From: Flavisolibacter longurius
GTDB taxonomy: Bacteria > Bacteroidota > Bacteroidia > Chitinophagales > Chitinophagaceae
DNA: 64,000 nucleotides
Direction of reading: 5' to 3'
Assembly (NCBI GenBank): GCA_013327885.1
Contig: JABUMY010000008.1
Location: 124,001-188,000 of the forward strand
In this document: one piece after another, positions 42,840-57,400 of the stretch
How positions within the stretch are numbered: the first letter of the stretch is position 1
Layout of the letters: each line of letters starts with the position of its first letter
Notes under the pieces: model-generated
What the model was told of the DNA's origin: nothing
What the model saw: the letters and a program-made list of their open reading frames with translations, nothing else
The model's database searches: none
Position numbers and translations under genes: made by a program

Positions 42840-43698
42840 CCTTCTGGTACACCCGCACATAATCGATCAGCAACCGCGAAGGAAAAACAGTGTCATCAAT
42901 AACACCACCATTCATTCCGCCGATGGCAAGATTGAGGAGCATGTAATGGGGTTGGTGAAACGGGTTGATGCCCGAACCATCCTTGTTCACCAGGCGGTGC
43001 AATTCTGTTCGGTTCAGCAATTGATCATCTACATACAGCGAAATGGCGGTTGTGTCCCAATCCATCCGCCACTCATGAAACTGCGAGGCCCAGGCTTGTC
43101 CGCCGATCGAATCCATCGAAAACCGATTGCTATACCATTCGGCTTTGTAGGGCGTGGCGGTGCCCGTGGCAATGTTGGCCAGCAGCTTCCCGTTGTAGTA
43201 TTCCATGATATCGATCTCGCCGTTGCGTGGCCACTGCCCGGCAACACCCAGGGTCCACCAGGCCGGCCACAGGCCACCGCCGATCTCTATCTTTCCCCGC
43301 ATCACAAAGCGGCCGTATTGCCATTGCTGCTTGCCCCTTGTATTGATGCTTGATGACGTGTACCGGATGGTTGGCCGCGACCTTCGCCAGTCCTTGCTGC
43401 CTGCTTCGTAACGCGGATTGGGCCGTTCTTCTTTCCGGCCTTCGATGGTCAGCAAACCTTTTTCGCACCCGGCATTTTCCTCGCCGTACCACTGGTCTTC
43501 TTCGTTGCGCACAAAACCTTTTTCGTAATTCCAGTTGGCTGTATCCGGTGCGCCGTTGCGGTTAAATTCATCGGCCCACACCAGGCGGTAGCCTTCCGCT
43601 GCGTAGCGGCTCTTTGCCTGCTGTGCGGCTTTGTTTGCAGTACTGCAGGAAAAAAAGCCGAGGGCCAGCATCGTTATCACAGGTCTGCTCCAATGCAT
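42835..43698 (-). CDS. GH16 family glycoside hydrolase
   Basis: Lipid-anchored (leader ending FFSC) endo-acting beta-glycosidase of 287 residues. The catalytic motif GEIDIMEYY (nucleophile and acid/base glutamates) falls near residues 162-170, preceded by GGLWPAWWTLGV and followed by a C-terminal VRVYQKE, all typical of the GH16 jelly roll. GH16 enzymes cut beta-1,3- or beta-1,4-glucans and galactans; the subfamily cannot be fixed by eye. It lies 9 bp after GH2, a tight operon. The stop codon is the start of a short repeat shared with nth. Confidence 0.92.
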   Translation of the reverse strand: MHWSRPVITMLALGFFSCSTANKAAQQAKSRYAAEGYRLVWADEFNRNGAPDTANWNYEKGFVRNEEDQWYGEENAGCEKGLLTIEGRKEERPNPRYEAGSKDWRRSRPTIRYTSSSINTRGKQQWQYGRFVMRGKIEIGGGLWPAWWTLGVAGQWPRNGEIDIMEYYNGKLLANIATGTATPYKAEWYSNRFSMDSIGGQAWASQFHEWRMDWDTTAISLYVDDQLLNRTELHRLVNKDGSGINPFHQPHYMLLNLAIGGMNGGVIDDTVFPSRLLIDYVRVYQKE

Positions 43699-43707
43699 AT
43701 TTTTTAC

Positions 43708-47252
<3,545 letters not shown>

Positions 47253-48416
47253 TTAATTGGCGACGACGGTTTTTGCCTGCTGGCCGTCCAGGAAGCGAAC
47301 CATTTCGCAGGCGGCAAGCAGGAAGGCACCGACGCCAAATCCCGTGGTGGAATTTTGGTCAACCACCTGGCCGGGAATGGCTCTTTCGCCTATGGGTTGT
47401 ACATAGCCGATCTTGCCATTTTCCTGTAAGGCCGTTGTTGCCAGGTATTGCCAGCCACGCTGTACTACCGGCAGGTATTCTTTTGCTTCCAGCATCCCGT
47501 TGTTGATACCCCAAAGCATACCGTACGTAAAAAAAGCCGTTCCGCTGGTTTCGGGCCCCGGTGCATGATCGGGATCGAGCATGCTGCGTGTCCAGTAACC
47601 TTCGGGACGTTGTGCCGCCCGTATCGCAACAGCCATTTCTTTAAAACGACTAATGTATTCATCCCGGTGCGCATCGCTTTTTGGCAACTCGGTCAGCACT
47701 TTGGCCAGGCCGGCAAACACCCATCCATCACCCCGGGCCCAGAAGTCTTTTTTGCCGTTGGCGGATCTGTGCTTGGGATAAACATATTTCGCATCGCGGT
47801 AATAAAGTCCGGCTTCGCTATCCCACATAATGCTGTTGGCGTAAGTATAATACTCGTGAAGCTTTTGCAGGTAAAGCGGGTTGCCTGTAAGGTTGTGCAG
47901 CTTGGTCATCACCGGCATTACCATGTAGAGCCCATCGGCCCACCACCAGTAATCGTTGCGGGGAGTGCTCATCTGGTACTCCATCACTTCTTTGGCACGG
48001 GCAATCTTTTTTTCTTCGGGGTTTAACGTGTACAGGTCAACGTAAGTCTGAAAGCAAATCTGCCAGTCGCCAAAAAGTACGTAATCGTCTTTTTCCCCGT
48101 AGGTGTGCTTCCACTCGGCTTTGTTGTTGCTTTTGGCGCCTTTCCATTCGTTGTGTTCGGCCCAGGTTTCGGAATACCGGCGGTAGCTTTCGTCTTTGGT
48201 CAGCGCATAAGCCGCCATGTTGCCCGTGTGGTAGGCAGCCACATCCCAGAAGGCCCATTTTTGCGGCGGGTTGGCGCCTTGCCAGTAGCCATTCACTTTT
48301 TTGATCATTGCCATCACCTCGTCCTTCGACGTGCCAACGGCCGTTGCCGTTTTCTGCCGCGATGTACAGGTGATAAAAAGCAATCCCAAAAATCCTATCC
48401 AACGGAAATGATTCAT
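47253..48416 (-). CDS. GH105 family unsaturated glycuronyl hydrolase
   Basis: Enzyme of family GH105 (YteR/YesR type) that hydrates the double bond of 4,5-unsaturated uronic acids left by polysaccharide lyases, releasing the sugar. 387 residues from the ATG 48414-48416; the leader ends in a lipobox (FITC), so it is a lipoprotein. The catalytic aspartate lies in WWWADGLYM near residue 160; FWARGDGWVFAGLA and TSGTAFFTYGMLWG complete the active site of the (alpha/alpha)6 barrel. No polysaccharide lyase is in the window, so its unsaturated substrate must come from an enzyme encoded elsewhere or from a partner organism. Confidence 0.92.
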   Translation of the reverse strand: MNHFRWIGFLGLLFITCTSRQKTATAVGTSKDEVMAMIKKVNGYWQGANPPQKWAFWDVAAYHTGNMAAYALTKDESYRRYSETWAEHNEWKGAKSNNKAEWKHTYGEKDDYVLFGDWQICFQTYVDLYTLNPEEKKIARAKEVMEYQMSTPRNDYWWWADGLYMVMPVMTKLHNLTGNPLYLQKLHEYYTYANSIMWDSEAGLYYRDAKYVYPKHRSANGKKDFWARGDGWVFAGLAKVLTELPKSDAHRDEYISRFKEMAVAIRAAQRPEGYWTRSMLDPDHAPGPETSGTAFFTYGMLWGINNGMLEAKEYLPVVQRGWQYLATTALQENGKIGYVQPIGERAIPGQVVDQNSTTGFGVGAFLLAACEMVRFLDGQQAKTVVAN

Positions 48417-48593
48417 AGTACGCAAATAGTTTTTGTTTCCAGGTTTCTCCACTTCCCTATCCGGAAAACATGTAGTGCTTTTATACCGAAACGTTTTCAG
48501 CCGATAAAAACAAAAGGTTGTGTAACCGGTAAACCTGCGGGCAGAAATGACCGGGCCGGTTTTTGATACCGGCCCAGTCTATTCAAAGAATGC

Positions 48594-50213
48594 TTAATAA
48601 TCGGGGTTCTGCGAAATCACCGCGTCTTTATTCAACTGGATCTCTGTCAGGGGAATGGGCAGCAGGAGGTGCTTGTTGGCAATACCGCTTAAGGGGTTCC
48701 GTGGACTGTCGGAATTTAACCGCAGGGCTCTTTGCACCAGTGTTTTTGTACGCATCAGCGTCATACGGCGGTTCTCCTCTCCCACCAGTTCACGCACCCT
48801 TTCGTCAAGAATATAATCCAGTGTAATCTCACCGGCTGTTGCCGGCGTGGCATTGGCCCTGTCGCGGAGGGCATTGATGCTTGTAGCCGCATCACCCAAC
48901 TTGCCCTGCTTGAACTGGGCTTCGGCTTGCAACAGGTAGGTTTCGCCCAGCCGCATGTGAATGATGTCTTTGATCATGGCGTAGCCAAACGTATCCTTTG
49001 GATCGAACTGGTACCACTTGGTGGTGTGTGCACCCAGGTTTGTTACCGTATCACTGGCCGTTCTTGGTACCTGCTGTCCCATCAGGTTGGGGTAATTGGG
49101 ATGGTTGTAATAATAAACGCGGCGAATGTTGTTGGGCGAATTGCGCATGTCATTTTGCTCGTACAGATTGTACAACACCCAGTTGTTCAGCCGCAGGCGT
49201 CCCAGGCTTCTTCCGCCCAACGAATCGGCTACCCGCATGCCGGTTACGTTGTGGTAACCGGTACCCCACAGGCGGCGCTGCTGGGGGTTGTTTTGCGTAC
49301 CGCCAACCACCGAGGCATTGGGTTCCATTTCCTGCACCCAGATCACTTCTTTGTTGCCCTGCGAACGTCTTTGCTTGCCATATACAAACAGGTCCGAGAA
49401 GGCATCGCCGGGCATGCTGGTGCTGCCAAAGCGGGCCTTGTTCAGCTCAAACTTGCCACTGTTGATGACAGCACTTGCCTGCTCTTCGGCTTTGTCGTTT
49501 TTGTCCATTCGCAGGTAGGCCTGTGCCAGGAGGTGCATGGCCATGTATTTGTTGGCCCTGCCCGCAGGCTTGCCGGCCGCATTGTTGGCCGCACCCACAC
49601 CGCCAACATCCGGCAGGTTGGTACCGGCATACAGCAAGTCTTCTTCTATCAGCGCATTCACTTCTGCCAGTGGCGTACGGGTAAAGTCGGTCTTAGGAGC
49701 ATTCAGCGGCTCTTTTACCAGGGGCACATCGCCAAAGCAGGTGGCCAGGGTATTGTAAGCCAGGCCCCTGAAAAACCGGGCTTCGGCATTGATCAGATTT
49801 TTCGCAGCATCGGGAATGCCGGTCACCGCCGGGTCTTCAATGTTCTTGATGATGATGTTGGCGTTGTTGATCATCCGGTAACACCATCCCCAAGTGTACG
49901 ATGCCGCCGCATCGGTGGGCAGCAACTGGGAGTAATCGTAATAGGGCCGCTCCACACCTTCGGGGTTGGCTGCATAGGCAATGTCGGTACCCACCTGCCA
50001 CACACTCAGCCATCCCTGCCGGTCGTCGCGGGTAAAGGCTTGTGCATAATGATTGTACAACCCGATCAGCGACGCTTCAAAGCCAAGGGCATCGCGAAGC
50101 GTGGACGGCGAGTAGGAAGAATAAACCGTTTCTTCCAGGAAGTCTTTTTTACAGGATGCCGTTATGATGACGATCACCAGCAGCGGCAACAAAATATACT
50201 TTAGTTTTTTCAT
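48594..50213 (-). CDS. SusD/RagB glycan-binding lipoprotein
   Basis: Surface lipoprotein of 539 residues (leader ending ITASC) that caps the SusC transporter and captures oligosaccharides. It has TPR-like helices and the usual blocks: ARFFRGLAYNTLATCFGDVP (central SusD motif), GRANKYMAMHLLAQAYLRM and, near the end, LDYILDERVRELVGEENRRM followed by LLPIPLTEIQLN. It is encoded 21 bp after SusC, as in nearly all PULs. Confidence 0.96.
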   Translation of the reverse strand: MKKLKYILLPLLVIVIITASCKKDFLEETVYSSYSPSTLRDALGFEASLIGLYNHYAQAFTRDDRQGWLSVWQVGTDIAYAANPEGVERPYYDYSQLLPTDAAASYTWGWCYRMINNANIIIKNIEDPAVTGIPDAAKNLINAEARFFRGLAYNTLATCFGDVPLVKEPLNAPKTDFTRTPLAEVNALIEEDLLYAGTNLPDVGGVGAANNAAGKPAGRANKYMAMHLLAQAYLRMDKNDKAEEQASAVINSGKFELNKARFGSTSMPGDAFSDLFVYGKQRRSQGNKEVIWVQEMEPNASVVGGTQNNPQQRRLWGTGYHNVTGMRVADSLGGRSLGRLRLNNWVLYNLYEQNDMRNSPNNIRRVYYYNHPNYPNLMGQQVPRTASDTVTNLGAHTTKWYQFDPKDTFGYAMIKDIIHMRLGETYLLQAEAQFKQGKLGDAATSINALRDRANATPATAGEITLDYILDERVRELVGEENRRMTLMRTKTLVQRALRLNSDSPRNPLSGIANKHLLLPIPLTEIQLNKDAVISQNPDY

Positions 50214-50234
50214 GATTCCAGTAGTTAATGTGCG

Positions 50235-53200
50235 TTAGCGAAGGGTTATGTTGGCACCAAAAACAAATGACCGTACCGGGGGATAGTTGTTCTCCCAGTC
50301 ACCCGATCCGCGGAAGGTGTAGTCCTGCTCCGGATCCCAACCCACCCAGTCTGTAAAGGTGTGCAGGTTACGGCCGCTGGCATACAGCGTCAGCGAAGCC
50401 AGTTTCAGTTTGCCCAAGATCGATTGCGGCATGGTGTAGCTGAACGTAACATCCTTGATGCGGGTATAGCTGGCATCTTTCGGGAACCCATAACCGAGAC
50501 TGCGGTAATGTCCCAGGGCACCGTCGCTGAACGAAGGCCGGTCGTTGATCGGGTTTGTTGGTGTCCAGTAATCGATTTCTGCCGGCAGGTTGATGCGCCA
50601 TCCCTCATCGGCATACGAATAAATACCGTTGTTGCGAAGTCCGCCCTGCGAGGTTTGAATAAACACGCTCAGGTGAAAATCCTTGTAGTGAAAGGTATTG
50701 GTCAGACCACCGGTCCAATCGGGCAGGCGGGAACCCAGGATGCTGCGGTCGTTGGCATCAATCTTCCCGTCTTTGTTCAGGTCGCGGAACTTGATGTAAC
50801 CCGGCTTGGCCGAAGGATCAACACCGGCGGTGCTTTCGCCTTCCTGCCAGATGCCTTCCATGGTAAGGTCGTAAATAACAGAGCGTGGCTGACCAATAAA
50901 CCAACCGTTGCCCAAATCACTGATCTCGTTTCCTGCCGCATCCAGGTTGCCGTAAAGACTTACGATCTTGTTGCGGAAAGACGTAAAGTTGAGTGCTGTT
51001 TCCCAGCGGAAAGCAGAGCCGTTGAAGTTTTGCGTGTTCAGCGAAAATTCAAAACCTGTGTTCTGGAGCTTGCCCAGGTTATCCAAAATGCTGGAGTAAC
51101 CGGTGATGATGGGCAGGCTGCGGTTCAGGATGATATCTTCCGTTGTAGTGCGCCAGCCTTCTACCGTACCCGAAATGCGGTTTTTGAAAAGAGAAAAGTC
51201 GATGCCTACGTTCAGGCCTTTGGTTTCTTCCCAGCGCAGGTCGGCGTTACCCAGGTTGTTGGCCAGCACACCAATGGCGCTCACCCCATTGAAAGGAAAC
51301 CGAACCGTGCTGGCCGTTGTCTGTGTGCGGTTGATGGTCACCGCCTGGTTACCCGTCTTACCATAGGAGCCACGCAGTTTCAGGCTATTGATGGCCGTTA
51401 TACCCCGCATAAAACCTTCGTTGTGCAGGTTCCAGCCCAGGGCAACGGTGGGGAACACCCCGTATTTGGAGGTATTGGCACCAAATACAGAAGACCCGTC
51501 GCGGCGTGCCGTCACTGTCAGCAAATAGCGACTGTCGTATGAATAATTGATGCGGCCCATTTGCGAGAGGCTGTTCTGGCCATCCTGGAAAGAGCTGGAC
51601 GATTGCACGGCACCGGCACCGAGGTTATGAAAAGATAACAGGTCGTTGATAAAGCCTGTTGCATTGGCGTTGTTGCTGCTGTAGATCTTCGACTGTGCTT
51701 CGTAAAGCGCTGTCAGGTCGAGACGGTGTGCACCCCATTCCTTGTTATACGAAAGGATGTTAGAAATGATCCAGTACTTGGATTCGGAATTGAAAGTTTC
51801 GGCACGGCCCAACTGGTTGTCGAAGGCACGGCCTTCGTAATAACCAAAGCGGCTGCGCACCAAAGAGTACGATGCATTCATCCGGTATTTCAACCCTGCC
51901 AAAAACGTTGGCTTGATCTCCACATAACCAGTCCCGGTAATGTTGTTGTTCCGCTCCAGGCGGTCGTTCTTTAAACCGAGCAAGGGGTTTTTGTACAGGA
52001 GCTCCGGCGCCATGGGGTAAAGTGCATAGTTGCCGTTGGCATCGTTCAGCGAGCCGTACGGACTCATGGTAAAGCCCAGCCAGAAATTGGCGCGGCCACC
52101 ATCGGTATTGTTGTTATTAAAAAAGAAAGAGGTACCTGCCGACAACCAGTTGGTGATGTTCACATCGAGGTTGGAGCGGAGGTTGATACGCTGGTATTGA
52201 TAACCCCTGACGGCACCGTCCTGCTTCAGGTATTCGCCGGAAATATAATAACGGGCATCCTGTGTACCGCCGGAGATGCTGACGTTATGATCGGTAAGGC
52301 GACCGGTTTGCGTTACCTGGTCGATCCAGTTGATGGTGCGGCCGGCAGCGTAATTGTCTCTTTCGGTGAGATTGGGCAGCACGTTGTTGTTGTTGATATT
52401 GTTCTGCGCTTTGTAATCGGCGTATTTCTGTACAAAACGCTCCGGGCTGCTGGGGTTCAGCGACATGATGATATTTTCCACGCCGGTATATACGTTATAA
52501 CGGATCACCGGCTTGCCGCTGGAGCCTCTTTTGGTGGTGATAAGAATTACACCGTTGGAACCACGTACACCATAAGGTGCTACTGCCGATGCATCTTTTA
52601 AGATCTCCATCGAAGCAATGTCGCTGGCATTGATGTCGTTGGTGCTGGCATCCGGTGCCAGCGGAATTCCGTCCACCACAATCAGCGGTGCGGTACTGGC
52701 CCCGATGGAGTTGATTCCGCGGATTTGCACGGAGGCCGTGCGGCCCGGCACCTGCGAAGGTGTGCTGATGGTAACACCCGGCACCGTTCCCTGGATGGCT
52801 TGCAATACGTTGGTCACCGGCAATTGTGTGAACCGGCTTTTGGGTACCGAGGCAACGGAACCTGTCATGTCGGAACGCCGTTGCGAGCCATAACCCACCA
52901 CCACGATCTCGTTCATCGATTGCGTAACAGTTGGCCGGAGAATGATGGTAACAACGCCTCTTTCGGGCACCTGCGTTTCCTGCGTTACGTAGCTGACATG
53001 GCTTACCACCAGCGTATTGCCGGGAGCAGCAGCCACCGTAAAGCTGCCCGTTTCGTTGGTTTGAGTTGCCGTTGCGGTTCCTTTTACCATAACCGTAGCA
53101 CCCACAACAGCACTGTCACCCGAAAGCACACGGCCGGTAACGGTTTGGGCACTGGCTGCCGCCGATAAAAGCATAAGAAACCCGAAAAAAAGCAGTCTGT

Positions 53201-53273
53201 GTAGCTGGCGATACGAGCGGCGGCTGGCCGGGGAAACCGGCTTACGCTGCCAGGCAAGCAGTCGAATTTGCAT
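50235..53273 (-). CDS. SusC/RagA TonB-dependent glycan transporter
   Basis: Outer-membrane importer of 1012 residues. A signal peptide (about residues 25-42, LLFFGFLMLLSAAASAQ) is followed by a carboxypeptidase-D-like beta domain (VTGRVLSGDSAVVGATVMVK), the TonB box/plug (EIVVVGYGSQRRSDMTGSVA; VRGSNGVILITTKRGSSG near residue 240) and a 22-strand barrel ending in the aromatic-rich tail SFVFGANITLR. No N-terminal STN signalling domain is seen, so it should not itself signal to the ECF sigma factor, which is notable given the sigma/anti-sigma pair next to it. Confidence 0.96.
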   Translation of the reverse strand: MQIRLLAWQRKPVSPASRRSYRQLHRLLFFGFLMLLSAAASAQTVTGRVLSGDSAVVGATVMVKGTATATQTNETGSFTVAAAPGNTLVVSHVSYVTQETQVPERGVVTIILRPTVTQSMNEIVVVGYGSQRRSDMTGSVASVPKSRFTQLPVTNVLQAIQGTVPGVTISTPSQVPGRTASVQIRGINSIGASTAPLIVVDGIPLAPDASTNDINASDIASMEILKDASAVAPYGVRGSNGVILITTKRGSSGKPVIRYNVYTGVENIIMSLNPSSPERFVQKYADYKAQNNINNNNVLPNLTERDNYAAGRTINWIDQVTQTGRLTDHNVSISGGTQDARYYISGEYLKQDGAVRGYQYQRINLRSNLDVNITNWLSAGTSFFFNNNNTDGGRANFWLGFTMSPYGSLNDANGNYALYPMAPELLYKNPLLGLKNDRLERNNNITGTGYVEIKPTFLAGLKYRMNASYSLVRSRFGYYEGRAFDNQLGRAETFNSESKYWIISNILSYNKEWGAHRLDLTALYEAQSKIYSSNNANATGFINDLLSFHNLGAGAVQSSSSFQDGQNSLSQMGRINYSYDSRYLLTVTARRDGSSVFGANTSKYGVFPTVALGWNLHNEGFMRGITAINSLKLRGSYGKTGNQAVTINRTQTTASTVRFPFNGVSAIGVLANNLGNADLRWEETKGLNVGIDFSLFKNRISGTVEGWRTTTEDIILNRSLPIITGYSSILDNLGKLQNTGFEFSLNTQNFNGSAFRWETALNFTSFRNKIVSLYGNLDAAGNEISDLGNGWFIGQPRSVIYDLTMEGIWQEGESTAGVDPSAKPGYIKFRDLNKDGKIDANDRSILGSRLPDWTGGLTNTFHYKDFHLSVFIQTSQGGLRNNGIYSYADEGWRINLPAEIDYWTPTNPINDRPSFSDGALGHYRSLGYGFPKDASYTRIKDVTFSYTMPQSILGKLKLASLTLYASGRNLHTFTDWVGWDPEQDYTFRGSGDWENNYPPVRSFVFGANITLR

Positions 53274-53417
53274 ACTATAGTTTTTGTTTTATGATGTCGT
53301 TTTTCGGAATACAATCGTTATAAGAGTCTTTCTGCAGGCCACCGTTTTTTCACACCGCAATGCTTGCGCATCCACCCAAAGCAATCGTTTCTCCTGTCCT
53401 CTTTCCTGCTCTTTTCT

Positions 53418-53633
53418 TTACAGCAACTTGTGGTTTTTCATTCGTTGGATATGTCTTTCGTAGGCTTCATTTGTGTCACCGGGTGTTTCTGTTGCCGACT
53501 GAAAGATGGTTTGGTAAACAGCCCCGAAGTCTTCATTTTCTGCCAGCAGCGCCTGCAACCGGGCCTGTTCAGCAGGTGTTGCCTGCTGCAGGATCTCCTT
53601 TTTTATCAGCGCTATAAACTGGTCCTTGTCCAT
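53418..53633 (-). CDS. Miniature FecR-like anti-sigma N-terminal protein (71 aa)
   Basis: The sequence MDKDQFIALIKKEILQQATP followed by AEQARLQALLAENEDFGAVY matches the cytoplasmic N-terminal sigma-binding region of Bacteroidota FecR-type anti-sigma factors, but the protein stops at 71 residues, without the transmembrane segment and periplasmic FecR domain (normally 300-400 residues). No remains of the missing part follow. It lies 122 bp after the ECF sigma gene on the same strand and before SusC. It could be a soluble anti-sigma factor or a relic; assignment rests on short motifs. Confidence 0.6.
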   Translation of the reverse strand: MDKDQFIALIKKEILQQATPAEQARLQALLAENEDFGAVYQTIFQSATETPGDTNEAYERHIQRMKNHKLL

Positions 53634-53755
53634 ACCGTGTCCACCGCTTTAAAACACGGCTTTCGGCCCCACTCCCCATCGGTGAAAAAATTTTCCGCCA
53701 GTTTTTTTAAAAGAAGACAACAGCCCCGGAAAGGCAACGGAGAGAAATGTCCGCT

Positions 53756-54310
53756 TTACAGCACATAGGCTTTTACGCTCCGCACCATCTTGTGCAGGGC
53801 GTTGTTCAGGTGGCGGTCCACCGTGTTTTCGGAGATCTCCAGGATGGCGGCTACCTCTTTATAGGTCAGGCCATCTTCCCGTACCAGTTTGTACACCATT
53901 TTGCATTTGGGCGGAAGACCGGAAACGGCTTCCTGCAGGCGGCCGGTCCACTCATTGCGCAGGTAGGCTTCTTCTGGATTCGATTGCGGGTACTGAAAGC
54001 AATCATCAAATTGCTCGAGTGAGGTGGTGCTGTGCTTTTGGTTGTCGCGGATATAATTCAGGCAACGGTTGCGGGTGGCCCGGTAAAGGTAAACTGCCAG
54101 GTTGTCAACAAGCAGCAGCTTTTCCTCCTGGCACCAGATCCGCAGCATCACGTCCGATACCACTTCTTCCGCTGCTTCCTTTACCCTTACAAAACCAATC
54201 GCAAAACGGTAGAGGTCTCCATAATAAGATAAGAATAATTGTTTGTAGGCAGCCTGGTCTCGCTGCAGGGCAATCTTTTCCTGCAGGTTTTTTGGCGACA
54301 GTTCTTTCAT
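53756..54310 (-). CDS. ECF sigma factor (sigma-70 family, Bacteroidota type)
   Basis: Extracytoplasmic-function sigma factor of 184 residues. I prefer the ATG 54308-54310 (MKELSPKNLQEKIALQRDQA); an upstream ATG (54373) would add 21 unconserved residues. Region 2: YKQLFLSYYGDLYRFAIGFV and VVSDVMLRIW, then NYIRDNQ. Region 4: LPPKCKMVYKLVREDGLTYK and ISENTVDRHLNNALHKM. It probably recognises the promoter of the SusC operon. Normally a FecR protein controls it; here only the 71-residue version is present. Confidence 0.9.
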   Translation of the reverse strand: MKELSPKNLQEKIALQRDQAAYKQLFLSYYGDLYRFAIGFVRVKEAAEEVVSDVMLRIWCQEEKLLLVDNLAVYLYRATRNRCLNYIRDNQKHSTTSLEQFDDCFQYPQSNPEEAYLRNEWTGRLQEAVSGLPPKCKMVYKLVREDGLTYKEVAAILEISENTVDRHLNNALHKMVRSVKAYVL

Positions 54311-54477
54311 ATAAGCCAATCGATTTATGCCTACCAAATTAGACCCACCTCTCCTTTCGGGTAAGGGGGTCATTTTCTTATTATGGGGGGCATTTTCGGA
54401 AAAAGCGCCGAAAAACCTGCATTTGAACAGGGGCTAAAAAGAGGAACAGGAAAAGGGGCAACAAAAAAACGGCAGGC

Positions 54478-57400
54478 TCAGTTTTCGGGATTGACCAGGT
54501 CTTTGCTCACAAGATAGGCGTCGGAAAAACCCGGGCGGTACTTTTTAATATAGTCGGATGGATTCATGCCGAACAGCTTTTGAAACTGCTTTCGGAAATA
54601 TTTGACATCGCTGATGCCAACCTGGAAAGAAGCCTCGTTTACATTCATGCCCGACTTCAGCATCAGTTCCGCTGCTTTGCGTACACGGATGTAGCGGATA
54701 AAAGCGCTGACAGACTGTCCGGAGATCGCTTTTACTTTTTTATACAGGTTGGAGTGGCTCATGCCGATCTCCTGGGTCAGCTTTTTCACGCTGAAGTCAT
54801 CGTCCTCCAGGTGCGCTTCCACAATGGCCATGCATTTTTCCAGGAAGGCCTTGTACTCCGGTGAGATCTTGAGGTCATTCTTGCGCAGAGTAACCTCGTT
54901 GTAAAAATATTGCTGCAAGGCCGTGCGGGCCTTGAGCAAACTGGCGACACGGGCTACCAGCAATTCTTTTTCAAAGGGTTTGGTAATGTAATCGTCGGCG
55001 CCACCTTCCACGCCTTTCAGCTTTACATCGGTTGACGAAACGGCTGTGAGCAGCACCACCGGGATGTGGCTTGTCTGCGGGTCATTTTTAATGGCGGCGC
55101 ATAGTTCAATGCCGGAACCGTTCTGCATCATCACATCGCTGATGATCATATCGGGGAGCAGGTCTTTGGCCTTTTGCAACCCTTCCTGCCCGTTCTTGGC
55201 TTCGTAAATCGTATAGTCATCGCGGAAGATGCCGGCGATATAGGCCCGGATCTCTTCTTCGTCTTCCACCACCAGGATGGCATTTTTATCACTGACGATC
55301 TCCGGCAACTCTTTGGTGCCCTTCACAGTGCCGGGCAGTTCTTCCTGCACCAGCTCGGGCAACAGGGTTTGTTCCGGTGCTTCGTCCACAAATGGATATT
55401 CGCCCAAATGGCTGCCTCCTTTTTGAAACGAAAGCAGAAAGCTGGCACCGCCGCCTTGCCTGTCGGCATACACTATACTGCCCTTGTGTTTTTCAACAAA
55501 ATGTTTTACCAGGTAAAGGCCAATGCCAAAGCCCGGCTGGGAAGCCGCTTTTGCGGTTTGCACCTGGTGAAACCGCTGGAAGAGCTGCTCCCTGGCGCTG
55601 GCCGGGATACCCGGACCGCTGTCTTCGATGGTGATCTCCACCCTGTCGCTCCCCTCCTGCACCCGGAAAAGGATCTCGCCGCCTTCGGGTGTGTACTTCA
55701 GGGCATTGGAAAGCAGGTTGTAAAGGATGATCTCCATTTTTTCTTTATCAGCATACAGCCAGATCTCTTCGCTGCTGAAAACAAACTCGTACCGGAGGCG
55801 GCGTGCCCTGGCGCCCATTTCAAAATTGCCAAACACTTCCCGGCACAAGCGGATCATGTCCAGCTTTCCTACATAAAGGTTTTCCCGTTCGGTATCGGCC
55901 TTTTGAAAAAGCAGGAGCTGGTCAACCAGCGAAAGCAGGCGGCGGGCATTGCGGTAAACAACCTGCAGGGTTTTGTCTTCGCTTTTTTCTGCCGGCGACA
56001 GGTAGTCTTTCAGCGGGTTGATGATGAGCGTCAGCGGTGTGCGGAATTCATGCGACACGTTGGTGAAGAAGGCTAGCTTTTTTTCGTGCAGCTCTTTTTC
56101 TTTTTCGGCATCGATGCGGGCCAGCTTCACTTCATACTCCAGCCGCGTTTGGCGTGTTTTGTACCGCAGGTAGAAATAAACCAGCGTCGCTACCAGCACA
56201 AGGTATAACAGGTAGGCCCACACGGTGCGGAACCAGGGCGGCAGCACCGTTATCTTCAACACCCTTTCCTGCCCGCTCCACAGGCCTTCGGCATTGCTGG
56301 CTTTGAGCCGCAGGTAATAAGTGCCTTCGCGTAAATTGGAATAATTAGCAGTGCGTACGTTGCGGGAATAGTTCCAGTCTTTGTCCCAGCCTTCCAGATA
56401 ATAAGCATAGGCGATCTGGTCGGGCGACGAATATTCAAGGGCGGTAAAATCAACGGAAAGCACGGCCTCGTCATACGGTATGCGCAGGGCCTCCACTTTG
56501 TCACCGGCTGTTTTTACCACGTAATCGTAAGCGTCGGCAACCGGCTTGCCGTTGATGCGCACATTGGTGAGCATAAGGGGCGGCATGTAATTACGCGGCC
56601 GTATGCTGTCGGGGTAAAAAAGATTAAAGCCCCGGATGCCGCCAAAAACAAATTCGCCCGATTGCAGCCGCAGTCCCGACCGGAAAAGAAATTGGTTGCT
56701 TTGCAGGCCATCGCTCTGGTAATAATTTTTGAACGTGTTTTCGCTGGGATTGAATTTGGAAAGACCGTTGAATGTGCTCAGCCACAATTGCCCGTTGTCG
56801 TCTTCAAGGATCTTTAAAATAGAATTGTTGCACAAGCCGTTCTCCACCGAAAAACGACGTTTTATTTTTCCTTCTTTCCTGTCGAAGAGGATCAAGCCGC
56901 CGCCTTCGGTACCCACCCAAAAATTGCCCTTTTTGTCTTCGTGGATGGCCCGAACGGGTTTGTTGAAGGCAAAGACCTGGTGGCGCTTTTGGCCCTTGTC
57001 GAGCCGGACCAACTGGCTTGTATTACCCAGCCAAAGGGCACCGTTGCGGTCTTCGGCCATGGTCAGCAGGTTGGCCAGGTTCTGGTCAAAGACCTCGAAC
57101 CGGTTGGCGGCGCGGTTAAAGCGGTAAAGCTTTCCGTTGGAAAACGTTCCGGCCCAAAAATTCTTTTCCCTGTCCTCGTAAAGCACCATAACGATTTTGT
57201 CCACCTCGCCGGTTCTGTCGTTGATGCAGGGGTAGTGTTCGAACAAGCCTGTTGCCGGGTTGAACTTATTGATACCGCCGCCAAAGGTGGCGATCCAGGT
57301 AGTATTCAAATGGTCCTGCAGGATGCCAGTAACGGAGTTGTTGCTGAGCGATTGCGGCACCTTTTCGTCGTGCCAGTAATTGGTGAACTTATTTTTCTTC

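Noticed and set aside
48732-50204. Long rightward frame of 490 codons opposite SusD
   Set aside because: It is the antisense shadow of the SusD gene, which has clear family motifs and a lipobox; high codon bias opens the opposite strand.
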